Part shown: positions 7,769 through 15,817 of the stretch, in pieces
Numbering within the stretch: position 1 is the stretch's first letter
How the letters are laid out: each line of letters begins with the position of its first letter
Assembly: GCA_017937765.1 (NCBI GenBank)
Contig: JAGBCY010000024.1
Span: forward strand, 1-44,786
Direction of reading: 5' to 3'
DNA length: 44,786 nucleotides
Origin: Alistipes sp.
GTDB taxonomy: Bacteria; Bacteroidota; Bacteroidia; Bacteroidales; Rikenellaceae
The notes under the pieces: generated by a model
Database searches by the model: none
The model's input: the letters and a program-made list of their open reading frames with translations, nothing else
What the model was told of the DNA's origin: nothing
Program-made: the position numbers and the translations under genes

Positions 7769-7799
7769 TTTGTAATTCCCGAAAAAATGCCTATATTTG
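7769..7799 (+). promoter_or_regulatory. Promoter of lepA
   Basis: TTTG at 7769-7772, a 19-base gap and TATATTTG at 7792-7799 fit the Bacteroidota consensus, 42 bases upstream of the lepA ATG. Confidence 0.75.
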
Positions 7800-7841
7800 C
7801 AAACTATTTTTATGATAAGGAAAATAAAGTTGTCATCATAG

Positions 7842-9632
7842 ATGAAGAATATACGTAACTTTTGCATTATAGCACACATCGACCACGGTAAGAGTACGCT
7901 CGCCGATCGTCTCCTTGAGAAGACCAACACGCTGAACCAGCGCGAGATGCAGGCACAGGTGTTGGACGATATGGACCTCGAGCGCGAGAAGGGTATCACC
8001 ATCAAGAGCCACGCCATACAGATGGAGTACAAGGCACGCGATGGTCAGAGCTACACGCTCAACCTTATCGACACTCCGGGACACGTAGACTTCTCGTACG
8101 AGGTGTCGCGTGCCATCGCTTCGTGCGAGGGTGCGCTGCTTGTGGTGGATGCTACGCAGGGTATTCAGGCACAGACCATCTCTAACCTTTATCTCGCCCT
8201 TGGTCAGGATCTTGAGATTATCCCTGTGCTCAATAAGATTGATTGCGAGTCGGCGATGATTGACGAGGTTAAGGATCAGATTATCGACCTCATCGGTTGC
8301 AAGGAGGAGGATATATTGCTCGCTTCGGGTAAGACGGGTCAGGGTGTTGAGGATGTCTTGGAGGCTATTGTCGAGCGTATCCCCGCACCTGAGGGTGACG
8401 AGAACGCTCCGTTGCAGGCCCTCATCTTCGACTCGGTATTTAATCCCTTCCGTGGCGTTATTGCCTACTTCCGTGTTTTCAACGGCACGATCCGCAAGGG
8501 TGACCACGTCAAGTTCTTCAATACGGGCAGCGAGTATGATGCCGATGAGATTGGCGTTTTGAAACTTAAGATGGTCGAGCGCGGTGAGATAAAGGCTGGC
8601 GACGTGGGCTACATCTGCTCGGGCATCAAGAACTCCACGGATGTGAAGGTGGGTGACACGATCACTGCCGTTGCGAACCCCTCGAAGGAGGCTATCGCCG
8701 GCTTCGAAGATGTGAAGCCTATGGTCTTTGCCGGAGTCTATCCCGTTGAGGCTGACCAGTATGAGGACCTGCGTGCCTCGCTCGAGAAACTCAAGCTCAA
8801 CGACGCATCGCTCACGTTCGAGCCCGAGAGCTCACTGGCCCTCGGCTTCGGCTTCCGATGTGGCTTCCTCGGCCTGTTGCATATGGAGATTATTCAGGAG
8901 CGTCTCTATCGCGAGTTCGATATGGATGTAATCACCACCGTGCCCAACGTGTCGTACCGCATCACCACGACACAGGGCGAGGAACTTGAGGTGCATAACC
9001 CATCGGGCCTTCCAGAGATTACGAAGGTGGCAAAGATTGAGGAGCCATATATCCTTGCGCAGATAATCACCAAGGCCGACTTCCTCGGTAACGTGCTCAA
9101 ACTCTGTATCGACAAGCGCGGCGTTATGAAGAACCAGTCCTACATCACGCAGGACCGCGTGGAGGTAAACTTCGAGATGCCGCTCTCGGAGATCGTCTTC
9201 GACTTCTACGATAAGCTCAAGAGCATATCTAAGGGCTATGCCTCGTTCGACTACCACCGCACGGGCTACCAGCCGAGTAAGCTCGCCAAGCTCGATATCC
9301 TGCTCAACGGTGAGGCTGTCGATGCTCTCTCGTCGCTGATATATGCCGACCACGCCTACGACTTCGGCCGTAAGATGTGTGAGAAGCTCAAGGAGCTCAT
9401 CCCGCGCCAGCAGTTCGATATCGCCATTCAGGCAGCTATCGGTGCAAAGATTATCGCTCGCGAGACGGTTAAGGCTGTGCGTAAGGATGTTACGGCCAAG
9501 TGTTATGGTGGTGATATCTCGCGTAAGCGTAAGCTTCTTGAGAAGCAGAAGGCCGGTAAGAAGCGTATGCGTCAGATTGGCTCGGTGCAGGTGCCGCAGT
9601 CGGCGTTCTTGGCTGTGCTTAAGATGGATTAA
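7842..9632 (+). CDS. lepA: Elongation factor 4 (LepA) GTPase
   Basis: A ribosome-associated translational GTPase that acts on stalled or mis-translocated ribosomes and during 30S assembly. The length of 596 aa is standard. The G domain shows [10 protein letters not shown] (G1, about 11-20), EKGITI (G2) and DTPGHVDF (G3). Domains II, III and V and the LepA-specific C-terminal domain follow, ending in the conserved basic [20 protein letters not shown] region. It is alone in its transcript between the divergent htpG and a tRNA gene. Directly after its stop lies the right half of a rod-hairpin element. Confidence 0.97.
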   Translation: MKNIRNFCIIAHIDHGKSTLADRLLEKTNTLNQREMQAQVLDDMDLEREKGITIKSHAIQMEYKARDGQSYTLNLIDTPGHVDFSYEVSRAIASCEGALLVVDATQGIQAQTISNLYLALGQDLEIIPVLNKIDCESAMIDEVKDQIIDLIGCKEEDILLASGKTGQGVEDVLEAIVERIPAPEGDENAPLQALIFDSVFNPFRGVIAYFRVFNGTIRKGDHVKFFNTGSEYDADEIGVLKLKMVERGEIKAGDVGYICSGIKNSTDVKVGDTITAVANPSKEAIAGFEDVKPMVFAGVYPVEADQYEDLRASLEKLKLNDASLTFEPESSLALGFGFRCGFLGLLHMEIIQERLYREFDMDVITTVPNVSYRITTTQGEELEVHNPSGLPEITKVAKIEEPYILAQIITKADFLGNVLKLCIDKRGVMKNQSYITQDRVEVNFEMPLSEIVFDFYDKLKSISKGYASFDYHRTGYQPSKLAKLDILLNGEAVDALSSLIYADHAYDFGRKMCEKLKELIPRQQFDIAIQAAIGAKIIARETVKAVRKDVTAKCYGGDISRKRKLLEKQKAGKKRMRQIGSVQVPQSAFLAVLKMD

Positions 9633-9674
9633 AATTTGCCGAGCGTTGTATCTGAAGCCTTCTCGCAACAAATA
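9632..9674 (+). repeat. Orphan right half of a rod-hairpin element (C)
   Basis: The sequence AATTTGCCGAGCGTTGTATC followed by TGAAGCCTTCTCGCAACAAA matches the right halves of A2 (about 1313-1356) and B1 (about 3320-3360). No left half is present, so it cannot form the complete rod. It begins at the lepA stop codon, the same position relative to a gene as the complete copies. Confidence 0.75.
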
Positions 9675-9772
9675 GAGTTCTTTGATAAAGTGAATAGTAA
9701 TGAGTTAGTTGTATTGGTGTGCGAAATAACACTGATAATCTATCAATTACTCATCACTAATTAATTTACATT

Positions 9773-9845
9773 GCGGTAGTAGCTCAGTCGGTAGAGCATC
9801 GGCTTCCCAAGCCGAGGGTCGCGGGTTCGAGCCCCGTCTACCGCT
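9773..9845 (+). tRNA. tRNA-Gly (anticodon CCC)
   Basis: A 73-nt cloverleaf. Acceptor stem GCGGTAG/CTACCGC, D-arm GCTC/GAGC, anticodon stem TCGGC/GCCGA with loop TTCCCAA (anticodon CCC), T-arm GCGGG/CCCGT with loop TTCGAGC, discriminator T. All stems pair, with one G-T pair in the T stem. CCA is not encoded. It decodes GGG codons. Its 3' end is duplicated 119 bases downstream. Confidence 0.95.
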
Positions 9846-9875
9846 CAGCGTGCTGAAGGTCCGACGGGCTCTCAG

Positions 9876-9887
9876 CCGCGACCCTCG
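9876..9887 (-). repeat. Inverted fragment of the tRNA-Gly variable/T region
   Basis: CCGCGACCCTCG is the exact reverse complement of the tRNA segment at 9813-9824. Just before it, GACGGGCTC (about 9863-9871) is close to the complement of the T-arm segment GAGCCCCGTC. Together they form a degenerate inverted copy of the tRNA 3' half, so the tRNA precursor could fold back on it. Confidence 0.6.
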
Positions 9888-9938
9888 AACGCCCCTCTCA
9901 GGGGCTGGGGGTGTAAACATAAAAAACGGGCGCGTAAG

Positions 9939-9965
9939 CGCGGGTTTAAGCCCCGTCTACCGCTC
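9939..9965 (+). repeat. Direct repeat of the tRNA-Gly 3' end (att-like)
   Basis: 27 bases match the tRNA 3' end (9820-9846) with two mismatches, in the T-loop (TTTAAG in place of TTCGAG). tRNA 3'-end duplications are the usual footprint of tyrosine-recombinase integration. The interval between the copies is only 92 bases and has no integrase, so any element has been lost, or the copy arose by local duplication. Confidence 0.75.
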
Positions 9966-9966
9966 C

Positions 9967-10092
9967 CTTTGATGTGATAGTGTGTCTCTGTGGCACCAAG
10001 CTCATTGCCCCGAATGGGGAAATACGCCGAGTATTACCCCATCCGTTTCAATTTCGACTTGGCACCGCAGCTAACGCACTCTGACATCAAAG
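9967..10092 (+). repeat. Rod-hairpin element D1 (after tRNA-Gly)
   Basis: The outer stem is CTTTGATGT (9967-9975) with ACATCAAAG (10084-10092), a perfect 9 bp. The conserved internal loop GAT (9976-9978) lies opposite CTG (10081-10083). Then AGTGTG pairs with CGCACT. The middle stem contains CCAAG/CTTGG. The distal stem CGaATGGGG/CCCCATcCG carries the recurrent A/C mismatch, and AATAC gccga GTATT caps it. Confidence 0.82.
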
Positions 10093-10100
10093 CATTAGAG

Positions 10101-10212
10101 GTGATAGTGTGTCATCTGTGGCACCAAGCTCATTGCCCCGAATGGGGAAATACGCCGAGTATTACCCCATCCGTTTCAATTTCGACTTGGCACCGCAGCT
10201 AATACACTTTGA
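10101..10212 (+). repeat. Rod-hairpin element D2, near-identical tandem copy of D1
   Basis: From GTGATAGTGTGTC onward it is almost base-for-base identical to D1 through GCACCGCAGCTAA, at a period of about 127 bases. Its outer stem is degraded: the left flank no longer matches, and the right side reads CACTTTGATAAC. The duplication looks recent, while the outer arms have diverged. A 70-codon frame running through both copies simply repeats the same peptide and is not a gene. Confidence 0.8.
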
Positions 10213-10275
10213 TAACAAATTACTGTCGATTGTTTTCAAGACCTTACAACTCAACACCGAAATAAACCTATAACT

Positions 10276-11580
10276 ATGAAAAAACTTATCCTTTCCATCG
10301 CTCTTGTTGTAGCGGCGATAACCTCGCTCTCGGCGCAGAGCTACGAGCCTACCAAGAAGAATCTTAAGGCGCGTGAGGAGTTTGCCGAGGATCGCTTCGG
10401 TATCTTCATCCACTGGGGTATATACAGTATGTTTGCTCAGGGCGAGTGGTATCTGCAGAATGCGGGCCTCAATCGCGATGAGTATGCCAAGGCGGCAGAC
10501 GCCTTCTATCCTCACCGCTTCGACGCTAAGGAGTGGGTGGCGGCAATCAAGGCATCGGGTGCACGCTATGTGTGCTTCACGACGCGCCACCACGACAGCT
10601 TCTCTATGTGGGATACCGATGAGTCGGACTTTAACATTGTAGATGCTACGCCATTCAAGCGCGATGTGTTGAAGGAGTTGGCACGAGAGTGTAATAGGCA
10701 GGATATCAAGCTCCACCTGTACTACTCGCACGCCGACTGGATGCGCGATGAATACCCGCGCGGTCGCACGGCAAAGGATGTAACGGGACGCGACTCTACG
10801 CTTATCAACTGGCCGGCGTACTACGACTTTATGAATCGCCAGATCGAGGAACTCCTAACTAACTATGGCCCCGTGCGTGCCATCTGGTTCGATGGCTGGT
10901 GGGACCACGACGAGGATCCAACGCCGTTTGACTGGCAGCTCGACGAGCAGTATGCTCTGGTGCACAGACTGCAGCCCTCGTGCCTCGTTGCGAACAACCA
11001 CCACCAGTCGCCCTTCGAGGGTGAGGATATCCAGATCTTCGAGCGAGACCTGCCGGGTGAGAACACCCACGGATTGTCGGGTCAGGAGATCAGCCGATTG
11101 CCGTTGGAGACCTGTCAGACAATGAACGGTATGTGGGGATATAAGGTTGTGGACCAGAACTATAAGAGCACCGAGACACTTATTCGCTACCTTGTGAGCA
11201 CGGCGGGTAAGGGTGCCAACCTGCTCCTCAACGTAGGTCCTCAGCCTAACGGTGAGTTGCCCGCTGCGGCCATCGAGCGTATGGAGGCTATGGGCGAGTG
11301 GCTTACAGAGAATGGCGAGACAGTCTATGGCACGGTTGCCGGTGACGTTGCGCAGCAGGAGTGGGGTTGCACGACACGCAAGGATAAGCGACTCTACGTT
11401 CATATCTTCGAGCTCGAGAGCGAGGAGCTGATGTTGCCGTTGGAGTGTACGGTGGTGTCGGCAAAGGATTTTGCTACGGGCAAGAGGGTCGATTTCGAGA
11501 CGACAGACGAGGGTGTTGTGCTCAAGGTTGGCAGAGTTGTTGATGAGGTTGACCATATCGTTGAGCTGGTTACAAAGTAG
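10276..11580 (+). CDS. Alpha-L-fucosidase, GH29 family
   Basis: An exported glycoside hydrolase of 434 aa that removes alpha-L-fucose from glycans, probably host mucin or plant material in a gut setting. A signal peptide (MKKLILSIALVVAAITSLSAQ, cleavage near 20-22) directs it to the periplasm. The GH29 hallmarks are FGIFIHWGIYS (41-51, substrate-binding His46-Trp47), RHHDSFSMWD (104-113) and IWFDGWWD (203-210), where Asp206 is the expected catalytic nucleophile. The C-terminal region (from about 360) is a short beta domain. No SusC/SusD or other polysaccharide-utilisation genes are nearby, so it is a stand-alone enzyme gene. Confidence 0.93.
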   Translation: MKKLILSIALVVAAITSLSAQSYEPTKKNLKAREEFAEDRFGIFIHWGIYSMFAQGEWYLQNAGLNRDEYAKAADAFYPHRFDAKEWVAAIKASGARYVCFTTRHHDSFSMWDTDESDFNIVDATPFKRDVLKELARECNRQDIKLHLYYSHADWMRDEYPRGRTAKDVTGRDSTLINWPAYYDFMNRQIEELLTNYGPVRAIWFDGWWDHDEDPTPFDWQLDEQYALVHRLQPSCLVANNHHQSPFEGEDIQIFERDLPGENTHGLSGQEISRLPLETCQTMNGMWGYKVVDQNYKSTETLIRYLVSTAGKGANLLLNVGPQPNGELPAAAIERMEAMGEWLTENGETVYGTVAGDVAQQEWGCTTRKDKRLYVHIFELESEELMLPLECTVVSAKDFATGKRVDFETTDEGVVLKVGRVVDEVDHIVELVTK

Positions 11581-11628
11581 CCGATAGCGCGAAAATATTG
11601 AAAATTCTTAATAATATCGTAATAATAT

Positions 11629-11660
11629 CGCAGTCCACGTTTGGGGATTGCGATTTTTTT
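11629..11660 (+). terminator. Intrinsic terminator of the GH29 gene, overlapping the secDF promoter
   Basis: CGCAGTCC (11629-11636) pairs with GGATTGCG (11645-11652) and is followed by a seven-T run. The loop contains TTTG, which is at the right distance to be the -33 box of the next promoter. Confidence 0.8.
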
Positions 11661-11670
11661 GCTATCTTTG
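11640..11670 (+). promoter_or_regulatory. Promoter of secDF
   Basis: TTTG at 11640-11643, a 19-base gap and TATCTTTG at 11663-11670. The -33 box lies in the loop of the preceding terminator. The leader to the ATG at 11793 is about 115 bases. Confidence 0.8.
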
Positions 11671-11792
11671 CGCGATTAACGCGCGAACGTGCAAAACATT
11701 ATGCACTTTGTGCGCTGGGAGTTCGGCACCAAATGGTGGCCGAGTGGGGTATGAAAATACATAAACAATAAATAACAAAACTTTTTTAACAA

Positions 11793-14696
11793 ATGCAGAG
11801 TAAAGGAATTATTAAGGGTCTGGCATTGCTGTTAGGTCTTGCCAGCATCTTCCAGCTCTCGTTCACCTTCGTTACACGCAGTATCGAGGCCGAGGCTGAG
11901 AAGCAGGAGAATCCCAATGCTTATCTCAACGAGCAGTGGGACGAGAAGGTTTATCTTGGCTACACCTATGGTGAGTGCAAGGAGAAGGAGTTGAACTTGG
12001 GTCTTGACCTCAAGGGTGGTATGAACGTTATGCTCGAGATTAAGGCCGAGGACGTTATCCGCACCAACGCTTTCAATAACGTTGAGGTTCGCTCGAACGT
12101 TATGCTCACCGAGAGCATCGACGCAGCCTTGAAGCAGGCTTCTAAGATGGAGTCGCCCAGCGAGGTTGTTGATGCCTACGTAGCTGCAATGTCGAAGGAG
12201 GATCTCGTAGCTATCTACGGTACTGACGATGCTGCTACTATCGCTCGCGACTTGAAGGATCACATCGACGGCTCGGTATCTAAGATGAACGAGGTGTTGG
12301 CTACACGTATCGACCTTCTCGGTGTCGTTCAGCCCAACATCCAGCCCATCACCGGTACTAACCGTATTATGGTTGAGCTTCCTGGCGTTAAGGAGCCCGA
12401 GCGCGTAAGTAAGCTCTTGGCTTCTACGGCTAACCTCGAGTTCTGGGAGGTGTGCGACAACGACGACGTTACAGCTATCCAGCAGGCATTGTTCGCTGAG
12501 GCTGATGCTATCGTTCGCGACTACCTCTTGGCTGAGGGTGCAGACGAGACAAAGGTTAGCTACCGCCCCTTCAGCGAGTTGCTTATGTCGACTTATCCCG
12601 CTATTGGTGCCGATGGCCAGGAAATGAACTTCCCCATTAGCACTCCTTTGGTGGCTGCTGCAGATAAGAGCAACATCAACCGCATCAACGAGTATCTCCA
12701 GATCGACGGTGTTGACGCTCTCATCCCCGCTGACGTTAAGCTCGCGTGGTCAAACAAGAGCTCGATGGATAGCTCACAGGGTACTTTCCTTCTCTACGCT
12801 TTGAAGGGTAAGAATGGTGCTATGATGCCCGTTTTGGATGGCTCAGGAATCACATCGGCTCGTGCTCAGGGTGGCCAGTATGGTGGCTTCGAGGTGTCGA
12901 TGACTATGGATGCTAAGACAGCTATCGAGTGGGGTAACATCACTGGTGCAAACGTAGGTAAGTCTATCGCTATCGTTCTTGATAACTACGTGTACTCGGC
13001 TCCCCGCGTAAACGATCGTATCGACGGTGGCCAGTCTTCAATCACTGGTAACTTCTCGGCTCAGGAGGCTGAGGATCTCGCAAGCGTACTTAGCTCAGGT
13101 AAGTCGCCCGCGCCCGCTACTATCATCTACTCGGAGGTTGTAGGTCCGTCACTCGGTGCTACCTCTATCAAGGCTGGTTTGATCTCGTTCGTATTGGCAT
13201 TCTGCCTTGTACTCCTCTATATGGCATTCTTCTACAAGACGGCTGGTTGGATGGCTAACGCTGCACTTATCTGCAACGTATTGCTCCTTATGGGTGTGCT
13301 CGTATCGTTCGGTGCTGTGTTGACACTTCCTGGTATCGCCGGTATCGTTCTTACGATGGGTATGGCCGTGGATGCTAACGTCATCATCTTCGAGCGTGTT
13401 AAGGAGGAGTTGCGTGGCGGTAAGGGCATTATGCTCGCTATCAAGGATGGTTTCTCGAACGCTTACTCGGCTATTATCGACGGTAACCTTACTACTATCA
13501 TCACTGGTGTTGTTCTCTTCTTCTTCGGTACTGGTCCTGTTAAGGGCTTTGCAACAACCCTTGTGCTTGGTATCATCACATCGCTCTTCTGCTCTATCTT
13601 CATCACTCGCGTACTTATCGAGTCGCGCGTAGCACGTCGTGGTACAATGGCATTCTCACGTCCTTTGACCGAGAACTTCTTGCAGAATGTTAAGTTTAGC
13701 TTCATCGCTAAGCGTAAGGTTTCGTACATCCTCTCTGGTACGTTGATCGTTGCGTCGGTTATCTCGCTCCTCACCCTCGGTCTTAACCGCGGTGTAGAGT
13801 TTACGGGTGGTCGTTCGTATGTTGTTAAGTTCAACGAGACTGTTGATGTAGATAAGGTGCGTCAGAGCCTTGAGGCAGAGTTCGAGGCTGTTGCCGATGC
13901 TGCTAACTCTTCAATCGAGGTTAAGCAGTTCGGTAGCGACAACCAGGTTCGTATCGTTACTCAGTACCAGCCCACAGGTCTTGAGGGTGAGGAGGCTAAC
14001 GATGCAGTAGACCGTCTGTTGTTCGCTGCTCTCGATGAGTTCTTTACAATCGACGACTTCGGCTTCGAGGAGTTCCGTACGGCTGGTGAAGGTATCGCTC
14101 AGTGGGGTATCGCTTCATCGGAGCAGGTTAACGAGTCTATCTCATCGGAGATGACCGTGAACTCAATCATCGCCGTTCTTATCTCGCTTGTAGCTATCGG
14201 TATCTATATCGCTATCCGTTTCCGTCGTTGGCAGTGGGCTATGGGTGCAACCCTCGCTTTGGCACACAACGCCATCCTCGTTATCGGTATCTTCTCGATG
14301 CTCTACGCCATTATGCCCTTCAACTTGGAGGTTAACCAGGCGTTCATCGCTGCGATCCTTACCATCATCGGTTACTCTATCAACGATACAGTGGTTATCT
14401 TCGACCGTATCCGTGAGTACCTCGGTCTCTATCCCAAGCGTGATATCAAGACTAACATCGACAACGCTATCTGCGCTACATTGGCGCGTACCGTCAACAC
14501 GTCGGGTACTACGTTGGTAACGCTCTTGGCTATCTTCATCTTCGGTGGTGAGACTATCCGTGGTTTCGTCTTCGCGTTGATCCTCGGTGTTGTTATCGGT
14601 ACTTACTCTTCAGTATTCGTGGCAACGCCTATCGCTTACGACCTTCAGCGTAAGAAGGCAGCTAAGGCTCTCGAGGCAGAGACTAAGGCTGAGTAG
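11793..14696 (+). CDS. secDF: Fused protein translocase subunit SecDF
   Basis: An inner-membrane RND-family factor that uses the proton gradient to pull secreted proteins through SecYEG. The single 967-aa chain joins SecD (about 1-610) and SecF (about 630-967), the usual arrangement in Bacteroidota. SecD begins with one TM helix, then LGLDLKGGMNVML (69-81) and a large periplasmic region, and ends in a six-helix membrane core with GMAVDANVIIFERVKEEL. SecF repeats the plan with GVEFTGGRSYVVKF and GYSINDTVVIFDRIREYL. The paired VDANV/INDTV segments hold the conserved Asp residues of the proton path. It is a monocistronic gene ending at a strong terminator. Confidence 0.97.
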   Translation: MQSKGIIKGLALLLGLASIFQLSFTFVTRSIEAEAEKQENPNAYLNEQWDEKVYLGYTYGECKEKELNLGLDLKGGMNVMLEIKAEDVIRTNAFNNVEVRSNVMLTESIDAALKQASKMESPSEVVDAYVAAMSKEDLVAIYGTDDAATIARDLKDHIDGSVSKMNEVLATRIDLLGVVQPNIQPITGTNRIMVELPGVKEPERVSKLLASTANLEFWEVCDNDDVTAIQQALFAEADAIVRDYLLAEGADETKVSYRPFSELLMSTYPAIGADGQEMNFPISTPLVAAADKSNINRINEYLQIDGVDALIPADVKLAWSNKSSMDSSQGTFLLYALKGKNGAMMPVLDGSGITSARAQGGQYGGFEVSMTMDAKTAIEWGNITGANVGKSIAIVLDNYVYSAPRVNDRIDGGQSSITGNFSAQEAEDLASVLSSGKSPAPATIIYSEVVGPSLGATSIKAGLISFVLAFCLVLLYMAFFYKTAGWMANAALICNVLLLMGVLVSFGAVLTLPGIAGIVLTMGMAVDANVIIFERVKEELRGGKGIMLAIKDGFSNAYSAIIDGNLTTIITGVVLFFFGTGPVKGFATTLVLGIITSLFCSIFITRVLIESRVARRGTMAFSRPLTENFLQNVKFSFIAKRKVSYILSGTLIVASVISLLTLGLNRGVEFTGGRSYVVKFNETVDVDKVRQSLEAEFEAVADAANSSIEVKQFGSDNQVRIVTQYQPTGLEGEEANDAVDRLLFAALDEFFTIDDFGFEEFRTAGEGIAQWGIASSEQVNESISSEMTVNSIIAVLISLVAIGIYIAIRFRRWQWAMGATLALAHNAILVIGIFSMLYAIMPFNLEVNQAFIAAILTIIGYSINDTVVIFDRIREYLGLYPKRDIKTNIDNAICATLARTVNTSGTTLVTLLAIFIFGGETIRGFVFALILGVVIGTYSSVFVATPIAYDLQRKKAAKALEAETKAE

Positions 14697-14717
14697 TGAA
14701 GAAAACTGATTATCGGT

Positions 14718-14761
14718 AAAAAATAGGTCGCAATCTCTTTGAGGTTGCGGCTTATTTTTTT
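14718..14761 (+). terminator. Terminator of secDF, overlapping the next promoter
   Basis: CGCAATCTC (14729-14737) pairs with GAGGTTGCG (14741-14749) around a TTT loop, extended by A-rich and T-rich flanks and followed by a T-run. The TTTG at the tip and first pair is also the -33 box of the next promoter. Confidence 0.85.
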
Positions 14762-14768
14762 AACTTTG
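14738..14768 (+). promoter_or_regulatory. Promoter of the ybbR-like/coaE/folP/lolD operon
   Basis: TTTG at 14738-14741, a 19-base gap and TAACTTTG at 14761-14768, 23 bases before the ATG at 14792. It repeats the terminator-loop/-33 overlap seen before secDF. Confidence 0.78.
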
Positions 14769-14791
14769 CGGATGTTAATGTTGAATAACCT

Positions 14792-15199
14792 ATGGAGAGA
14801 ATAAAGAGATTTTTCGGTTGGCTTCGGGGGTGGATATCTCCCGCCTATATCACGATGCTTGTTGCGGCCTTTGTGCTGTGGTATATCACCAAGTTAGGTG
14901 AGACCTATACCACAGATCACAGCGTCACGGTCATTGTCGGGGACGATGAGTTCGAGGTCGACTGCACCATCCGTGGTAAGGGTACCAACCTCATAAACTA
15001 CACCATCTCGTCGCGTCGTAGCCGTTTCGATATCCCCGAGTCGGAGCTTACGTTCGATAGGGAGGTTACCGACAACGATGGTGTCACCTTCCGTCATATC
15101 ACCTCGCTCTCGCTCCAGCAGGCACTCACAGCGCGTATGATCGACGTCGATGTCGTTGCTGTGGGCTCGGTGCCGCCACTTAAATCCAAGGAGCAATAA
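14792..15199 (+). CDS. Short YbbR/CdaR-like single-pass membrane protein
   Basis: A 135-aa protein with an N-terminal basic region, one TM helix (about 19-37) and a beta-rich extracytoplasmic segment. The pattern VLWYITKLGETYTTDHSVTV resembles the start of YbbR-domain proteins, which in related genomes often sit directly before coaE and are about 320 aa long. Here only about one repeat's worth of domain remains, and the frame ends cleanly 18 bases before coaE, with no sign of a downstream frameshifted remainder. Function is unknown. In Firmicutes, YbbR (CdaR) regulates diadenylate cyclase, but no such cyclase gene is in this window. Confidence 0.6.
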   Translation: MERIKRFFGWLRGWISPAYITMLVAAFVLWYITKLGETYTTDHSVTVIVGDDEFEVDCTIRGKGTNLINYTISSRRSRFDIPESELTFDREVTDNDGVTFRHITSLSLQQALTARMIDVDVVAVGSVPPLKSKEQ

Positions 15200-15217
15200 C
15201 GCCTAATATATAAGTAT

Positions 15218-15817
15218 ATGTATAAGGTTGGTATCACAGGGGGTATAGGCTCGGGCAAGAGCTACGTGTGCTCGATTCTTGGCGAACTCGGTGTTGCGGT
15301 CTACGACTCAGATAGCCGTGCTAAGGAGCTTATGCTCTCGAGTGCGGAGCTTCGTGAGGCTCTGATGTCGCGCTTCGGTTGTGAGGTGTTTACGGCCGAG
15401 GGTGTCAATCGTGCCTATCTTGCCGAGCGTGTATTCTCGAGCGAGGAGGAACTCAGGGCTCTCAACGCCATTGTTCACCCTGCGGTTATGGCCGATTTTG
15501 ATAGGTGGGCCGAGGAGCAGGAGGGGGAATATGTGGTGCTTGAGTCGGCGATTCTTTTTGAGGCGCATCTTGAGGATCGGGTCGATTGTGTTGTTGTTGT
15601 TATGGCCCCCGAGGAGCTGCGCTTGGAACGTGCTATGAGGCGCGATGGAGCATCTAAGGAGCAGATCGAGAGCCGTATGCGTAACCAGATAACTGACGAG
15701 GAGCGTGCCGATCGCTCGAAGTATGCGATAGTGAATATCGACGCCGAGGAGCTTCGCGAGGATGTCGAGCAGTTGCATAGGAGATTGAGTTATGATGCTG
15801 TCGCCCAACGAGATTAA
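15218..15817 (+). CDS. coaE: Dephospho-CoA kinase
   Basis: It catalyses the last step of coenzyme A synthesis, ATP-dependent phosphorylation of the ribose 3'-OH of dephospho-CoA. The length of 199 aa is normal. The P-loop GGIGSGKS (8-15), the DSDSRAKELM substrate region, IVHPAVMADFDRW and the lid region RAMRRDGASKEQIESRMRNQ are all characteristic. It follows the YbbR-like gene after 18 bases. Its 3' end overlaps the start of folP by about 26 bases, so it belongs to the same operon. Confidence 0.96.
   Translation: MYKVGITGGIGSGKSYVCSILGELGVAVYDSDSRAKELMLSSAELREALMSRFGCEVFTAEGVNRAYLAERVFSSEEELRALNAIVHPAVMADFDRWAEEQEGEYVVLESAILFEAHLEDRVDCVVVVMAPEELRLERAMRRDGASKEQIESRMRNQITDEERADRSKYAIVNIDAEELREDVEQLHRRLSYDAVAQRD

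Noticed and set aside
9939-9965. A second tRNA gene
   Set aside because: Only the T-arm and acceptor 3' side are present. No D-arm or anticodon arm precedes them, so it is a fragment.
9990-10202. A 70-codon frame with an internally repeated peptide
   Set aside because: It is produced by reading through the two near-identical hairpin elements D1 and D2. The repetition reflects the DNA repeat, not a protein.
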